From Acridotheres tristis (taxonomy: Eukaryota; Chordata; Aves; Passeriformes; Sturnidae), in contig CM072885.1 in NCBI GenBank assembly GCA_037013685.1, positions 967,501-1,031,500 of the forward strand: 64,000 bases of DNA, written 5' to 3'. Positions 12,451-26,070 of the stretch are shown here, one piece after another. Each line of letters opens with the position of its first letter. The stretch's first letter is position 1. The notes below the pieces were generated by a model that worked only from the letters and a program-made list of their open reading frames with translations, was not told the DNA's origin and ran no database searches. Position numbers and translations under genes: made by a program.

Positions 12451-14914
12451 CAAAAGGGGCAGAGCAAAAGGGGAAAGGAAAAGGAAAATTTTTTTTACAA
12501 CAGGAGCAGCAGAAGAGCAGAGGGTGCTGGTCAAACACAGAAAACAAAATCGTGGCCAGGCAGATTCCTCCAAAAGAAGCTCCAGGATGCAGAGGTGGGA
12601 GGGCTGCAGAAAAGTTGGAATATTTCCCTGGGAGAGTCTGGAAGCTCTTGGGAATAAAAATCCCCCTGCCCAGAAGCACCAAATGCACTTGGAGAGGGAA
12701 ATGAGGGCAGAGTTTGTACGAGCTGGAATCAGCAGCTGCTCATCCAGAACTTTGCTCATTTTAATTATCCCACTCCCCTCTCAAAGGCAGAGCTGCACAA
12801 ATCAACCACCCCTAAATTGATTTTGGAGAGCTGCAGGAAGAAAAACTCACCTGGAATCACAATACCCGGGGTTTGTTATGTGGATCGAAAAGGGGAAAAA
12901 AAAAAAAAAAAATACCAGCAGTATTTAAAATTTCAAATGAAGCTGAGCTTTGGGTGGAGGCCTGGAATAGACCCCACACTGGCAGGAGATTTGGTGCTGT
13001 CAGGACACTGCAATTCCCAGCTTTTGGGCTGTGCTGGGCAGCTCTGGAGTGAAGGCAGAGCTTTCTCATCATTAGTTAAATTCAGCTGGAACACGAGATT
13101 CCTTCACATCATCTCCCTGAATCACCATTACAGAAGAGACAAAGGCACACCGCTGTGACTGCACCAAAAACTAATTAACAGTTTGGTCGTTAGCAGGTGC
13201 AGCTGCCTGAAAAGTGGGATTTTGTCACCAAGTTTTGAAGTGTCTCCTCCTTCAGCGAGGAGCTGATAAAAACCCCCGGAGTTTTTCCCCAGCACAGAAC
13301 AAAAAGCCTGGAGCCGACCTCTGCCAGATGCTCTGAATTCCAGGTGACCTCCCAGCCTTTCAAACACACACATTTATCACAACCTTCTGCAAAAAAATCA
13401 CAATTAAGCAGCCTCGACACACTTGAAGCCCTTTTGGAGGACAATATTACTAATCCACCAAAAAAAAAAAAAAAAAGAGAGAAAATAAAATAAAAAACCC
13501 AACCCCAATTAACCAGCAAAGGATCCTGCAACCATCAAGGAAGTTTAAAATAAAGACAGTTTGGAATTACAGAACCAGCACAGTGCTCCCAGCAATTTTC
13601 CCTTGTGCTGCCACAGTGACTTATTTTCCTTCCTTTTACTCATCTCTGCCATTTGACAATTTTAGCAGAGATGTGGGGCTTGGGGAAAATAAAAAAAAAA
13701 AAAAAAAAAGTGGGAATGTTCCTTAGCTGAGATAAATGTAAAGGGTAACGAGAAAAGTGCTTTTCTCCCTTTATTTTGAGCTGTTCCCATCCTAAACCTA
13801 AACCAGTTCAGCAAGCCACAGGTTTTTTTTGGGATATGGAGCTGATATAAAAAAAAATGGCACAGGATTCTCCTCTTGGCCACACTGGCAGCCCTAGATG
13901 GGACTCCAACCCCTCATCCAGAAAGAAAATCCCATGTCCTGCTCAGTTTTTCCTGCAATTCCACCTCCTCTTCCTCACTCAGCAACTCCCCAAGCCAAGC
14001 TCAGCCCTGTCCCTGCCCCGTGGGATGAGAAGGAAATTGGGATTTCAGCAGAGGCACGGCCCAAACGCTCCACAAATAGGGACAGGGGCAGGAATTTGGA
14101 TACAAAAACCTCCCTCTTGTGGCTCATGGGCTAAAATTAGTGCAGCCTGGTAATGACCTAAAAAGCAGCTGATGTGGTTTCTGTGATGCCTGTGGCCACT
14201 TCCTGACACAGGGATGTGCACGTGGCAAAGCCCTGCTGCCTCCTGGACACCCAAAAATGGGAAATGTGGGCATTGATTCACACCTGGACACCAAAAAAAA
14301 TATCTTAAATATCCTAAAAGAATTAGGGGGGTGTTGCCTCACCCTCTTTCAGGGTTTGTTTTGCTGTTTGAAGCACCTGGAACAAAAAAAAAAAATAAAT
14401 AAATCACAGCCCATCTTTTCCTGGGATGCTGAGCTGAAGATTTCCCAGCTGCCCCTGGAAATAAAAGTAAATCTGCAGAAGATTATGGAGCTCACCTATC
14501 CCAGGGTTCACCTCTGGTGCTTTTCCCAAGCCTGGAGAAAACTGGCAAGAGAAAACTCATGCACAGAATATCCTGAAATGCCTTAAGGAAGCTGAATTTT
14601 GGGGTGGCAACAGGGAAATTTGTGACTCTGGAAGCCACCAAGAGCCACAGAGGAGAATTTAAACGACTCAGTGGTTGCTGAGCTGGAAAAAAAAATAAAA
14701 AAATGCCAGAACTCTTTCAAAAAAAAACCACCCCATGAATTCATCTCCTGAGCCTGCAGAATCCTGTTCTATCCCAGCAGCAAGTCCCTGCAAAAAAGAT
14801 GGGAGTCCCAAAAAAAAAAGCAAAATACAGCAAATTCCACATTTATCAGCACAGGAGTAAAATTTGCCTCAAACGACACAGAGATGCTGGTTCAGACTCC
14901 AAGCAGGCACTGAT

Positions 14915-14992
14915 GATGGAATTTTGGGATGGAAAGGACCTTAAAGATGAGCAGATTGCCACACCTTGCCTAGAGCAGGTTCGTTGTGTTCT
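14915..14992 (-). mobile_element. Short CR1 fragment
   Basis: 'gggatggaaaggaccttaaa' and 'cctagagcaggtt' resemble the CR1 3' end in reverse. Short and diverged. Confidence 0.5.
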
Positions 14993-17024
14993 GACATGAA
15001 CTCTTCTCACACACAATTCCCACCGATCCAAGCAGCTCCAGAGAAAAATTAATGGGAAAAAAATAAAAAAAAAGCCCCAAAGGCACGGGCACAACGCTGA
15101 GAACGTTCCACAACAGAATCCCTGCACAGACCCCACAAAGCCTTTTCTTGCTACATTTAAAAAGTGTAACAGGCAAATCTTTGTTTCTCCCTCAGTCTTT
15201 TCTCCAAGAAATGTTGCTAAAGTGAGGAAAAATTCCGATTTTTTTTTTTTTTTTCCCCCCTCGAGAGAAGTGACAATTTAAAAGCTCAGGTAGTTTGGGA
15301 CCACACCTGAGGAGCAAGGTGTGATTGCTGGGATGGAACTGAGGGAGAGCAGCTCTTAAAAAATCCCAAAATGAGGATTTGACCCCCCCTGGGACACAGC
15401 ACAAGAACCAAACACATCCCTCTCCTCCACAACCTATTCCCTAAAAGTGGAAAAGTGAGTTTAGCACCACCACGGGCAGATGGTTTAAAACGCAAATTTC
15501 CCGATTTCAGAGTAAAAGCAAAGTTGTGGCAAACCTCGAAATGGAAAACAGGGTCTTCCCAGGGATGAAAGGGATCCCTCGAGGTTATTGTTCATCTGGG
15601 CACTTTTAGGGAATCTTTTGTTTCATCTGGCAAAGCTCAAGTCTCCATTGGACTCCAAGCAGGGTTTAACTGATTTGCTAAAATCTGATTTCTTCAGTCC
15701 TGCCAAACTGGGTGGGGGGGGTTTGAGGCACCTCCCACCCCTGTCAAAACTGGTGTTTGGGTTTTCTCCCCGTGGAAAACACACTGCTTTGGACTCCTGC
15801 CCAGTCTGCAGAACCTGGTTATCCTCGGGGGAATTTCTGCTCCAAACCAGGCAAACATTTTAAATTCTCTTTTCGCGGCAACACCGAACAGAACATGAAA
15901 CAATAAAACCGGTGGATTCTGAGTAACGTGCAGCTTTCTCGGCACTTGTGAGCGTGACAAAATCAGTTTAAATCCAAGACCCTGGAGCTTTAGAGGAGTT
16001 GGGAAAAGCGTGGAGCAGCAGGGTGAGTTAACACCTCCTCACATACCTTCCCTTTCAAGGAACACAGGCTCTGACTTTCCGGCATCTGATTTCTGACATC
16101 CCAACTTTTTAACCCAGCCCTGTGTTCCCCCCCCCTTCTCAAAGCACATTCTCCAATGGCCAGGCACGGATTCTTCCCCTGAGCCAGGGGTATTCGATTC
16201 CCAACCATGTTAAACAAAGCACCCATCGTTTCAGTTTCCTTATTTCCATTGCTTCCCTCAATTCAACACTGCCACAGCCTCCAGAGGAAAAAAAATAAAA
16301 TAAATCAACGGTGGGAAACAAAAAGGAGGAGCAGCACGGGATAAATAAATGAGTGTGAGCACGCTGAGTCACCTGTGAGGTGTGACATTCCCAGGAAAAC
16401 CTGCCAGGATTGCTCCTTCATCCCAGCCCTGCTGACTCTGGAATTGAGGATTCCCAACCTTAGTGGCAATCAGCTCTTTACCCAAACAAAGCCCGTGCCG
16501 GTGTCTAAAGCTGATTTATGTGCTCAGAGAGTTCCTAAAACGCTGCAGCAGAGCCAAGGGGGATGAGGATCCTGCGGAGAGGATCCCAGAGGTGCCGAGC
16601 CAGGGACAGGTCAGGGCTGCACTCAGTGAGCTCAGCAGGGCCAGGGGGACATTTAAACCTGCCTGGCTGCCCCTGAAACCAGGCCCAGCCCCCTGGGCTT
16701 TGGGCATCTGGGGGGCAAAGTCACCCAGTCTGGATTAATGGCATCACACACAGGAAAAACAAAAGCGGTTTCAGTTGCCTTCAGCACAAAAAGGAGAAGG
16801 TGATGGAGCAGTGGCTCCCATGGAGCAGCTTTCACTGCTTTCAGCAGCAGGGAGAAACCTCTCCCCATTCCCAAAAAGGAAGGAAAAACCCAAGGAAATA
16901 AAAGAATAATTAAAAAAAAAAAGAGAATAGTTGAAAAAGGATTTTCCCTGTATAAAGCCAGGAGCCAAAGGCAAGTTTTGGGCTTCATCTCTCATTAATT
17001 CCATGTCATGTTCTGGCTGTCCAG

Positions 17025-17168
17025 GCAAGCCTGGGCCTCCCATTCCTGGAGGTGTCCAAGGCCAGGCTGGGAGCACGCTGGGATAGTGGGAGGTGTCCCT
17101 GCCCCTGCTTTGGGTGGGATCTGGATCATCTTTAAGCTCCTTCCCACCCAAACACTCCACGATTCCAT
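17025..17168 (+). mobile_element. CR1 LINE 3' tail
   Basis: 'ggaggtgtccaaggccaggc', 'gtgggaggtgtccctgcccc', 'gatctggatcatctttaa' and 'ctccttcccacccaaaca'. Confidence 0.85.
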
Positions 17169-17204
17169 ATCGTGCTGCTCCAGGTTCCTCTCACTGCACA
17201 CCTC

Positions 17205-17362
17205 CCAATATTCTGTGCCAAAAAGCCAAAACAACTCCTCTCCCCATATTCTGTGCCAAAAAGCCAAAACAACTCCCCTCCCCACATTCTGTGCCAAAAA
17301 GCCAAAACAACTCCTCTCCCCACATTCTGTGCCAAAAAGCCAAAACAACTCCCCTCCCCAAA
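17205..17362. repeat. 38-39-bp tandem repeat, four copies
   Basis: Each unit carries 'attctgtgccaaaaagcc' and 'aaaacaactc(c/t)(c/t)tcccc'. Adjacent to a CR1 tail on its left. Confidence 0.95.
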
Positions 17363-19609
17363 TCCATTTGAAAGCTCAACCTGGTCCTTTCCAAACTAAA
17401 CCAAATTCTGCCTTCACACCACTCACACTGCACTGAGCCAGGCTTAAAGAGCAGCTTCACTTCATAAAACCAAGAGGAGTCTTAACTCTTCAATCATGGC
17501 CATGCTGGTGACCCAAGAGCTCCAGAGCCCATTTTTAAACCAGCATTTTGATTTAGAAACTCCTTTAGGAGCAGAATGATTTCCAATTTCAGCTCAGACC
17601 AGGCAGGGTTGTGCTCTGCTGCTGCACAAATGGGGTTGTCTCCTCGGCCACAGCCTCAGAGCAAGCCTGGACCTGCCAGCACAGACACAAAACAAAGCAC
17701 TACAGCCCCACAAAAAAAAATAAATAAATAAATAAATAAATTGCCAGCGTGGTTAAGTTAATAATTGATCAATCTTTTCAACTTTGCATCCATTAATCTG
17801 CCACGGTGGAGGTTAATCCAGGACACTCAGGCTCAGGAGCACACACTGGTTTTTACTTTTTCAGGGGTTATGCTTGGTAAATTGTGTAAACAGCTGATGT
17901 TAGCCTAAAATCTGTTTTGTTTCCATCAAAATCCCCGATTTTACAGCCAGCCAGTGTCTGTCCCTGGTACAAACATCCTTAAAGTTGCCTTTCAATGCCA
18001 CTCCTGGCTGCAGGGAGCCTGGATTCTTCCTCCCTCCATCCCATTCCTTCATTATGCAGGGCAGCACCTCAGGCCTCTCCTTCCCTGCCATTCCCACAGC
18101 CTGTCCCAAACCAGGCTTTAGAAAAAGAAAAAAAAAAATAAATCCACACACCAGAGCCTGGAAACAATCAGCTGAGACACTGAGAAGGCAGCAAGGAACT
18201 CTTAATTTCCACCCCAATTCCCCACCCCTGTCACTGCTCAAAGCCAGGTAAAAGCCCCCTGGAATTTGGTAAATAATTTATTTAATAATCATCTGTCAGC
18301 TTTTAACCTCAACCTTTCACAGGGAATGACACAAAGCCTCCAGGGTAAAAGGCAGCAACTGTCAGAAATGTAAACTTTTCCCAAAGAAAACATGAACAAA
18401 TTCAAACCGTTCATTTTTAAGGAAATAACACCAACAAAAACCCCCAAACGATTAAATCCAGAGATTGCAAAACCTTTCAGAATAATCCACCCAGACACTC
18501 TATTTGTACAACCCCTAAAAAAAAAAAAAATAATATTTCATACAGTTTTCTTGTAGTGATTCCAAGGAAAAGCACACATAGGGATATGCTGCAATTTCTG
18601 GAAAGCAGCATCTGACCCTCAAAAAAAACCAAAAAAAACCAAAACCAAAACAAATAAAACCAATCTAAAATGGCTCTACCCCTTCCTCAGGCTGAGTCAC
18701 AAATATCTGGGAGTCTCCATCACCTCCTGGATGTCCAGCCCTGCTCTGGAATTCCCAGTTTCAAGGGATTCGAGTGGGCAGAGCAGCAGCTGAGCTCACA
18801 AAGTGCCCCACAGGGATGGGCAGCACCTCGGGCCAAGGGATTTGGGAACGATTTGGCATCTCCTGCGAGGCTGCATCAATTCTGTCCCAAGGAATGGGTG
18901 AAGTGATTTAAGGTTAGAGGATGCAGCTCTTGGCAGCTGCAAAAATCAAAGAGTGGCCAAGCCCTGAATCCAGAACCCAGGCAATCATTGTTGGATACAC
19001 CAGGAGCAGCAAAATCACGGCTTGCTTTGCACGGAATTAAATCCATCCTCAACCTCAGATCCTCAGGGGGGATTGAGGAGCTGGGAAAAGATGCAGAGTG
19101 AGGATGATGAGGGGTGACAGCAGGTGGAAAAACCCGGGATGAGAGTGCCTTGGCGATGGGACAGTGAATCCAATAACCACATTCCAGGGGTATCCACAGC
19201 GGGGCACAAACAGCTCTGAGCACCCCAAGGAAGTGAGGAAAAATAAAAAAAAAAGGAATAAAAAAAGCAAGGAAAAGAAAGAACTGCGAGGTTCTGCGAC
19301 TCATTCCATTTCCCTGGGAGGTGCTGGGGGATCCACCCCACCCAGAGGGGCTGCAGCAGCCACTGCACGGCTGGGGTGACAAGGTCGGGGCATCCCGAGC
19401 ATGAGGAAAAAACCAAAGAGCTGGGCTCTCTGCTCCTTATTCCAGAAATTCATGGATAAAAACCCACGGGGGAAATTTGGAGGGGGAGCTGAATGCACAC
19501 AGGGAGCTCACACACATATATACCCACATGTATAATTCACTTTTTGTATTAAAAAAAATAATAAAATAAAACTGTTATTCAGCGTTTTTGTTGCTCTGCC
19601 TCCAGAAAA

Positions 19610-20690
19610 GGGGAAAAATCCCGAGGGAATGAACGGGGGAAAGGCCAGAAAGGATTTTAATCTAGGAAAAAAACTCAAGGAAATAAAAAGGGAAAAAGTC
19701 TAGCAAGGATTTTAATCTAGGAAAAAATCCCAAGGAAATAAAGAGGGGGAGAAAGCCCAGCAAGGATTTTAATCTAGGAAAAAAACTCAAGGAAATAAAA
19801 AGGGAAAAAGCCCAGCAAGGATTTTAATCTAGGAAAAAATCCCAAGGAAATAAAGAAGTGGGGGAAGTCTAGCAAGGATTTTAATCTAGGCAAAAAACTC
19901 AAAAAAAATCAACAGGGAAAAAGCCCAGCAAGGATTGTAAACTAGGAAAAAAACCCAAGGAAATAAACAGGGAAAAAGACTAGCAAGGATTTTAATCTAG
20001 GAAAAAAACTCAAGGAAATAAACAGGGAAAAAGCCCAGCAAGGATTTTAATCTAGGAAAAAAACTCAAGGAAATAAACAGGGAAAAAGTCCAGCAAGGAT
20101 TTTAATTTTGGAAAAAAACTCAAAAAAAAATCAGCAGGGAAAAAGCCCAGCAAGGATTTTAATCTAGGAAAAAAACTCAAGGAAATAAACAGGGGGGAAA
20201 GTCTAGCAAGGCTTGAAATTTAGGGGAAAAAAAAAGAAGAAAATAAGAAGGGGGAAAAAAAAATCTATCAAGACTTGAAATTTAAGGGAAGGAAAAAAAA
20301 GAAAACAAAGCTATGAAGACTTTCAGTTTAGGAATAAAACCCAAGGAAACAAAGAGGGGGAAAGTCTATCAGGACTTTAAATTTAGGGAGAAAAAAAAAG
20401 AAAACAAGGAGGGGGGAAAGTCTATCAAGACTTTCAGTTTAGGAAATAAAAGGAAATGAGGAGAGGGAAAAGTCTATCCAAATTTAGGGGGGAAAAAAAG
20501 AAGAAAACAGGGAGTGGGAAAGTCTATCAAGACTTGAAATTAAGGGGGGAAAAAAGAAGAAAAAGAGGGGAAAAGACTATCAGGACTTTCAGTTTAGGAA
20601 GAAAATCCAAGGAAATAAAGAAGGAAAAATCTATCAGGACTTTCAGTTTAGGAAGAAAAATTCCAGGAAAATAAGAGGGGGAAAAGAAAA
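19610..20690. repeat. ~55-bp tandem array in UBE2H intron 1, about 19 copies
   Basis: Units contain 'caaggattttaatctagg' then A-rich 'actcaaggaaataaa' and 'gggaaaaag'. The right half (after about 20,210) is a diverged variant ('tctatcaagactt', 'cagtttagga'). A graded change along the array is visible. Confidence 0.9.
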
Positions 20691-22872
20691 AAAATCCATT
20701 TTTTGCTTTTTCTTCCCCCTGGAACAGGCTGGGCAGGGAATTGATCCTTTGGGAATCCCCTCCATGCTCAGGAATCCCCCCCTGGGCTGGCACTGCCACG
20801 GAGGCACCAAAGCTGGGGCCTCCAAGGAAGGATCTGGAAGGATTTGGGTGTGAGCTCCCAAGGAGGAATTCAGAGTAAAACTTCCAGGATTTACCCCCTC
20901 AGCTTCCAGACTGTCTGCTCCTCCTGCTCCAGGAATTAAGGGGGAGTTTGGAGGAGAAATTTATTTTTAAAAAAACTCAAAATATTAAAAAAAACTCAAG
21001 CACCATTTAATGCCAGTGCATGATGATGACCAGAACCAGGACAGAACTCTTCCCATGAAGATTAAATATAATTTTCCCCTGATAAATGAAATGAAAACGA
21101 TTGAGGGGCATCTCCTGCTCCTCCCAAAATATTGGGAACGTGTCAGGGTGTGCAGGACTGGGAGCTCAGCTCTGAGCTCCCATTATCAGCTCCTGCTGCT
21201 GAGAAATGCTGAGCACGTGGGAGTCACTCTGGGAGATGTTTCCAAAAAACTCACCAGGATTGTAAAATAGTCATGATGACACTTAAAAACAATCCCCTAC
21301 TACAAATCCAAGCACAGCTTCCCTAGGAAAGCCAGGAAAAACAGCTGGCACAACCTCCTGGACCCAGTGGAGGGGAGAGCAAGGACATCATTTTACAGGG
21401 AATGTCTGCTTTTCCTGAAATCCCCTGTTCACTTTTGGGGTTTTTAAGCTGTTCCCACAAAGAAAAGGCCTCTGGAATTTGTTTCATCAGCATTTAGTGC
21501 TCTAATGGCACTTCAGGACTGGGAATCTGGGAAGCATCATCTTGCCAGACTACTCAGCATTCCAAAATCTCTGCTCTGAGTCTAGGGAATGAGATGGGGA
21601 AACAATTAAAACGATCACATTTTTATCATTTTAAGCAGGGCTGGGATGTCAGGCTCCGAGCAGCCCTAAGCAAATGCAGATTTCCCAGTCTGAACTCCAT
21701 GACTGTGGCAATTCCATGATTAAACAGGTGCACTTGGCCTTTCAGGTGTGCTCCCAAATCCTCCCCAATCCAACTGACAAGGCAACAAAGGCACAGAAAA
21801 TTTTTTTTGGGGGGGAAAAAAACCCCATCCAGCCACCAGCAAAGACGCTGAATTCTGCTCTAAAAGCAGCAAGATGATACCCTTGGAAGTTGTCATTTAG
21901 GCAACAAAAATGATTTATCTTCCTCCAGTTGGTTTGGTTTGGGCAGAGATTTATGGATTTCGAGTTCTCCTCAAGACAGGCACCCCCTCCCAAGGCACGT
22001 TTACCTGCTTTGATTTATAAACCACCACCTGTGACTGCATTTCTGGGGAAAAGGGAGGGGGACTCTCCCAGCTCTGCTGCCACTTCTTTGTGCATTTTGA
22101 AGCATCACCACACAACTCCCCTCATCCCTGGAGACCTCATTAAAACACGGCCCCAGAAGTGGAGCAGAAAGAAACGGGAGCGTGACATCCGAAACATTTA
22201 CATTCAAAGTTTCCAGAAATATCCACCCTTTTTTAAAACCAAACCACCCCAACAAAACAACAAAGCCCCACCAAACCCTACCAAAACAAGACATTCCAGT
22301 GCACACGCTCTTCCCTGGGGACAGGCCAAAGAGAACAAAGCCACGTGATGGCCTCGATTGCTCAACGCTGCTCTTGGAAGGTGTTCAAGTGGGATGATAA
22401 GTGCACTGTAAGCCTATAATGACCAGAAAAAGGAATTTATCCCAAATGTAAACTCTGTCCTAGCCTTTGCCTCGACGGAGCAAACACGACGGGGGTGTTC
22501 TGAGATAACAAAACGCCCTTGCAGGTAAACTAAGGGGGATTTGTACTTTTCTTCTCCTTGAGTCAGGACGAGCCTAAAATTAGCAGGGAGTGCAACGCTC
22601 CGTGAATTACACTCCCAAAGCCCCGGCTCTGCAAACTGGGCAGCACAGGGACATTCAAACAAAGCTGCCCACTATTTATAATTCCTTCCAGGCACAAAAC
22701 AGGGTGACACTTCCCTTTACCAGCTCTGACGCTTAAAAATAGAGCTGGGGGACTACAACCCAGCCAAGCAGCGTTTCTCCACAAAAGGAGGAAAATAAAT
22801 CAGCACCAAATCAACTCCCGGCCGAGGGGAAGCTGCCACGGAACAATAAACGGCGGGGTTGGAACGGGAAAG

Positions 22873-24213
22873 AGCACGGGGGTTCGGGAGGAGGATGGGG
22901 GTGCCGGGGTGGGACCCCCGGGGATGTGAACACCGGGGGAGGATGGGGGTGCCGGGGTGTGTCCCCCAGGGGATGTGAACACCGGGGGAGGATGGGGGTG
23001 CCGGGGTGGGTCCCCCCAGGGATGTGAACACCGGGGGAGGATGGGGGTGCCGGGGTGGGTCCCCCCAGGGATGTGAACACCGGGGGAGGATGGGGGTGCC
23101 GGGGTGGGTCCCCCAGGGATGTGAACACAGGGGGAGGATGGGGGTGCCGGGGTGGGTCCCCCAGGGATGTGAACACAGGGGGGAGGATGGGGGTGCCGAG
23201 GTGGGTCCCCCCAGGGGTGTGAACACCGGGGGAGGATGGGGGTGCTGGGGTGGGTCCCCCCGGGGATGTGAACACCGGGGGAGGATGGGGGTGCTGGGGT
23301 GGGTCCCCCAGGGGTGTGAACACCGGGGGAGGATGGGGGTGCCGGGGTGGGACCCCCCGGGGATGTGAATACAGGGGGAGGATGGGGGTGCCGGGGTGGG
23401 TCCCCCAGGGATGTGAACACAGGGGGAGGATGGGGGTGCCGGGGTGGGTCCCCCAGGGGTGTGAACACCGGGGGAGGATGGGGGTGCTGGGGTGGGACCC
23501 CCCAGGGATGTGAATACAGGGGGAGGATGGGGGTGCCGGGGTGGGTCCCCCCAGGGATGTGAACACCGGGGGAGGATGGGGGTGCCGGGGTGGGTCCCCC
23601 CAGGGCTGTGAAAACAGGGGGGGAGGGTGGGGGGGGGGAGGATGGGGGTGCTGGGGTGGGACCCCCCAGGGATGTGAATACAGGGGGAGGATGGGGGTGC
23701 CGGGGTGGGTCCCCCAGGGATGTGAACACAGGGGGAGGATGGGGGTGCCGGGGTGGGACCCCCAGGGGTGTGAACACCGGGGGAGGATGGGGGTGCCGGG
23801 GTGGGTCCCCCCAAGGATATGAACACCGGGGGAGGATGGGGGTGCCGGGGTGGGTCCCCCCGGGGATGTGAACACCGGGGGAGGATGGGGGTGCCGGGGT
23901 GGGACCCCCCAGGGATATGAACACCGGGGGGAGGATGGGGGTGCCGGGGTGGGTCCCCCAGGGGATATGAACACCGGGGGAGGATGGGGGTGCCGGGGTG
24001 GGTCCCCCAGGGATGTGAATACAGGGGGAGGATGGGGGTGCCGGGGTGGGTCCCCCAGGGATGTGAATACAGGGGGAGGATGGGGGTGCCGGGGTGGGAC
24101 CCCCAGGGATGTGAACACCGGGGGAGGATGGGGGTGCCGGGGTGGGTCCCCCAGGGCTGTGAACACCGGGGGAGGATGGGGGTGCCGGGGTGGGTCCCCC
24201 AGGGCTGTGAACC
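22873..24213. repeat. ~48-bp GC-rich minisatellite in UBE2H intron 1, about 27 copies
   Basis: Unit contains 'gaggatgggggtgccggggt' followed by 'gggtcccccagggatgtgaa' and 'caccggg'. Copies differ at a few fixed sites (cc/aca ggggg; gggt/ggga). Regular G-runs make it a strong G-quadruplex candidate on the plus strand. Long Pro-rich and Gly-rich open frames across it are artefacts of periodicity. Confidence 0.95.
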
Positions 24214-25225
24214 CGGGCAGGGGCACCCCGGGAGCCGCAGCCTCGCTCCGCCCCGGGCCCGGTTTCCGGGTAGTAACAGAGCAGCCAATCCGTGCGGCTG
24301 GGAGAGCTCCAGGCCTTTCCCCTGCTAACACGGCTCCCGGCTTGGCACTCGCCCCAAAATTCGGGGGGGAACCACAAAGGGGAGCCCCCGTCCTGCCGTT
24401 CCCAGGGGGGGAGGTAGATGGAGAGGCCAGGACTGGAGCCTGGGGGTTTCCCAGTGGGATGAGCCTGTGAGTCCAGGCCTGGAGGAGTTTTGGGGAGCAC
24501 AGAGCCTTTCCTGCAAAAGCCTTGCTCTGAACGGTCACGGGTTACCCAGGAAACTTCGGCTGGAGCCCCCCAAAATGGGGATTTATGATTAATGATTATA
24601 ATTATGGCTCTCTTTTTTTCCCCAGCCCGCTCTGGAGGCAGACAATGAGTGCACATCCTCATCCAGGAGATTATTAAACATCAGTTCCACACAGAGCTCT
24701 GCCCTTCCTGCAGCCCCACGGAGAGCAGGCACCTCTCCCCTTCCCTCCTCACAAAGAGGCATCCACAAAAGGACAAGGACGTGTTAGGATTGAAAATAGG
24801 AATCATAAAAAGAGCTCGCTCGGCTCCTAAACCTGTCAGAGCAGGAGAAGGCAGGAGTGTTATTCACCCTGCTCGGTGCCCCCTCCCTACTGGGAAAGGT
24901 AGCCCTTGGCAGGCCATAAATCCATACTATTATTCTCTGCTGGAGACGTGGAAAGGGGATGAAAAGGAAAACCGTAATGAAAATGGCAGCAAAAAGGGGA
25001 AAAAAAAACCCTAGACGGCAACAAAACCCCTGAGAAGCCCAGGAGGAGCTGCCCTGAAGCACATTCCTTCAGAGTCCCTTCTCCTCCGGCCACCACCAGA
25101 CCCTGCCGGCTGCCACGTCTCAGAGGAGACGCCGATGTCACATCCAGAGGGGGAGATTCCCCAGGGAAGCGTCTCGGGAGCCGGGGCCTAGCGAGCTGCT
25201 CACCCCGGGCGAGTCAGGCAGACAA

Positions 25226-25272
25226 ACAAAAAAAGGCTGGGGAGGGAGGGAGGGAGCGAGGGAGGGAGGGAG
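25226..25272. repeat. (GGGA)n microsatellite
   Basis: About 11 copies of GGGA with one GCGA interruption, in GC-rich DNA about 1.8 kb from UBE2H exon 1. Confidence 0.9.
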
Positions 25273-26050
25273 GAGTGCTGAGGAGTCATCTGACACATCC
25301 AACTTCCTAAGTTTGTTGTCCGCAGGAGACCGACTGCTCTAACCCTCACCCCTTGGAAAACAAGGAAAAGCAGAGCCCACAACAAGAGCTCTGCTTTCGG
25401 AAAAGCCATCGGGGTTCCTTTTGTCAGAAAGAACAGAGCAGAAACTCGCCGGCACCGAGAGGAATCCCAGATATTCGGGGATTTGCTACCTACCCACCTC
25501 CTAGAAACACACAGCAAAGCCACTTCGCAGGGAAAACCTGCTCTTTGTCCTCCAAAATGCTGCGATCGCTGGAGAAGCCGGCAAGGAACCGAACAAAAAA
25601 GGGGAGAGAAAAAAAAAAAAAAAAAAAAAAAGGGAAAAGAGAGGGGGAGGGGAAAGGGAAACAGAGCAGCAGCCGATCAGGTTGGGCCTCGGCCCCTCTC
25701 TGGCCCAGAGCTCTTTTCCAGGGGATCCCTAAGAAAGGTTTTTCCCCCCCTCAGTAAACAGCTGGAATTCCCGACCCTCCTCCCGGTGCGATTAAACATC
25801 GATCGCAATTGGCGGAGTCTGACATGTGTGTAACTTTAAACCCCCGGATAAAAATAGCTCCGATTCGAGCACCATCAGGACTCATTTCCTATTTGCTTAA
25901 AAACAGGGCGAAAAATACACCGAGAGCAGCTTTGTGGGGAGAAAGGCGCTGGGCGAACGTCAGACAAGTTTCCTTCGATAAGCCACAAACAGGAGCGCTG
26001 CTGCTGCTCCTCCCTCCCTCCCCCCGCTTCCAAAAAAACACCACCAAATC

Positions 26051-26070
26051 CAGATAAGTTTGTTTATCTC
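26051..26070. promoter_or_regulatory. Paired inverted GATA sites in UBE2H intron 1
   Basis: AGATAAG (26052-26058) and TTATCT (26064-26069) face each other, six bases apart, in a non-repetitive block about 1 kb downstream of UBE2H exon 1. A further CGATAAG lies at about 25,977. UBE2H is strongly erythroid, so this is a candidate GATA-bound element (inference). Confidence 0.4.

Noticed and set aside
11923..12820. Lys/Glu/Gly-rich and Phe/Pro-rich open frames
   Set aside because: Artefacts of a polypurine/polypyrimidine array.
22753..24662. Long Pro-rich and Gly-rich open frames (over 500 codons) on both strands
   Set aside because: They follow the 48-bp minisatellite period, exist in several frames at once and have no splice or protein context.
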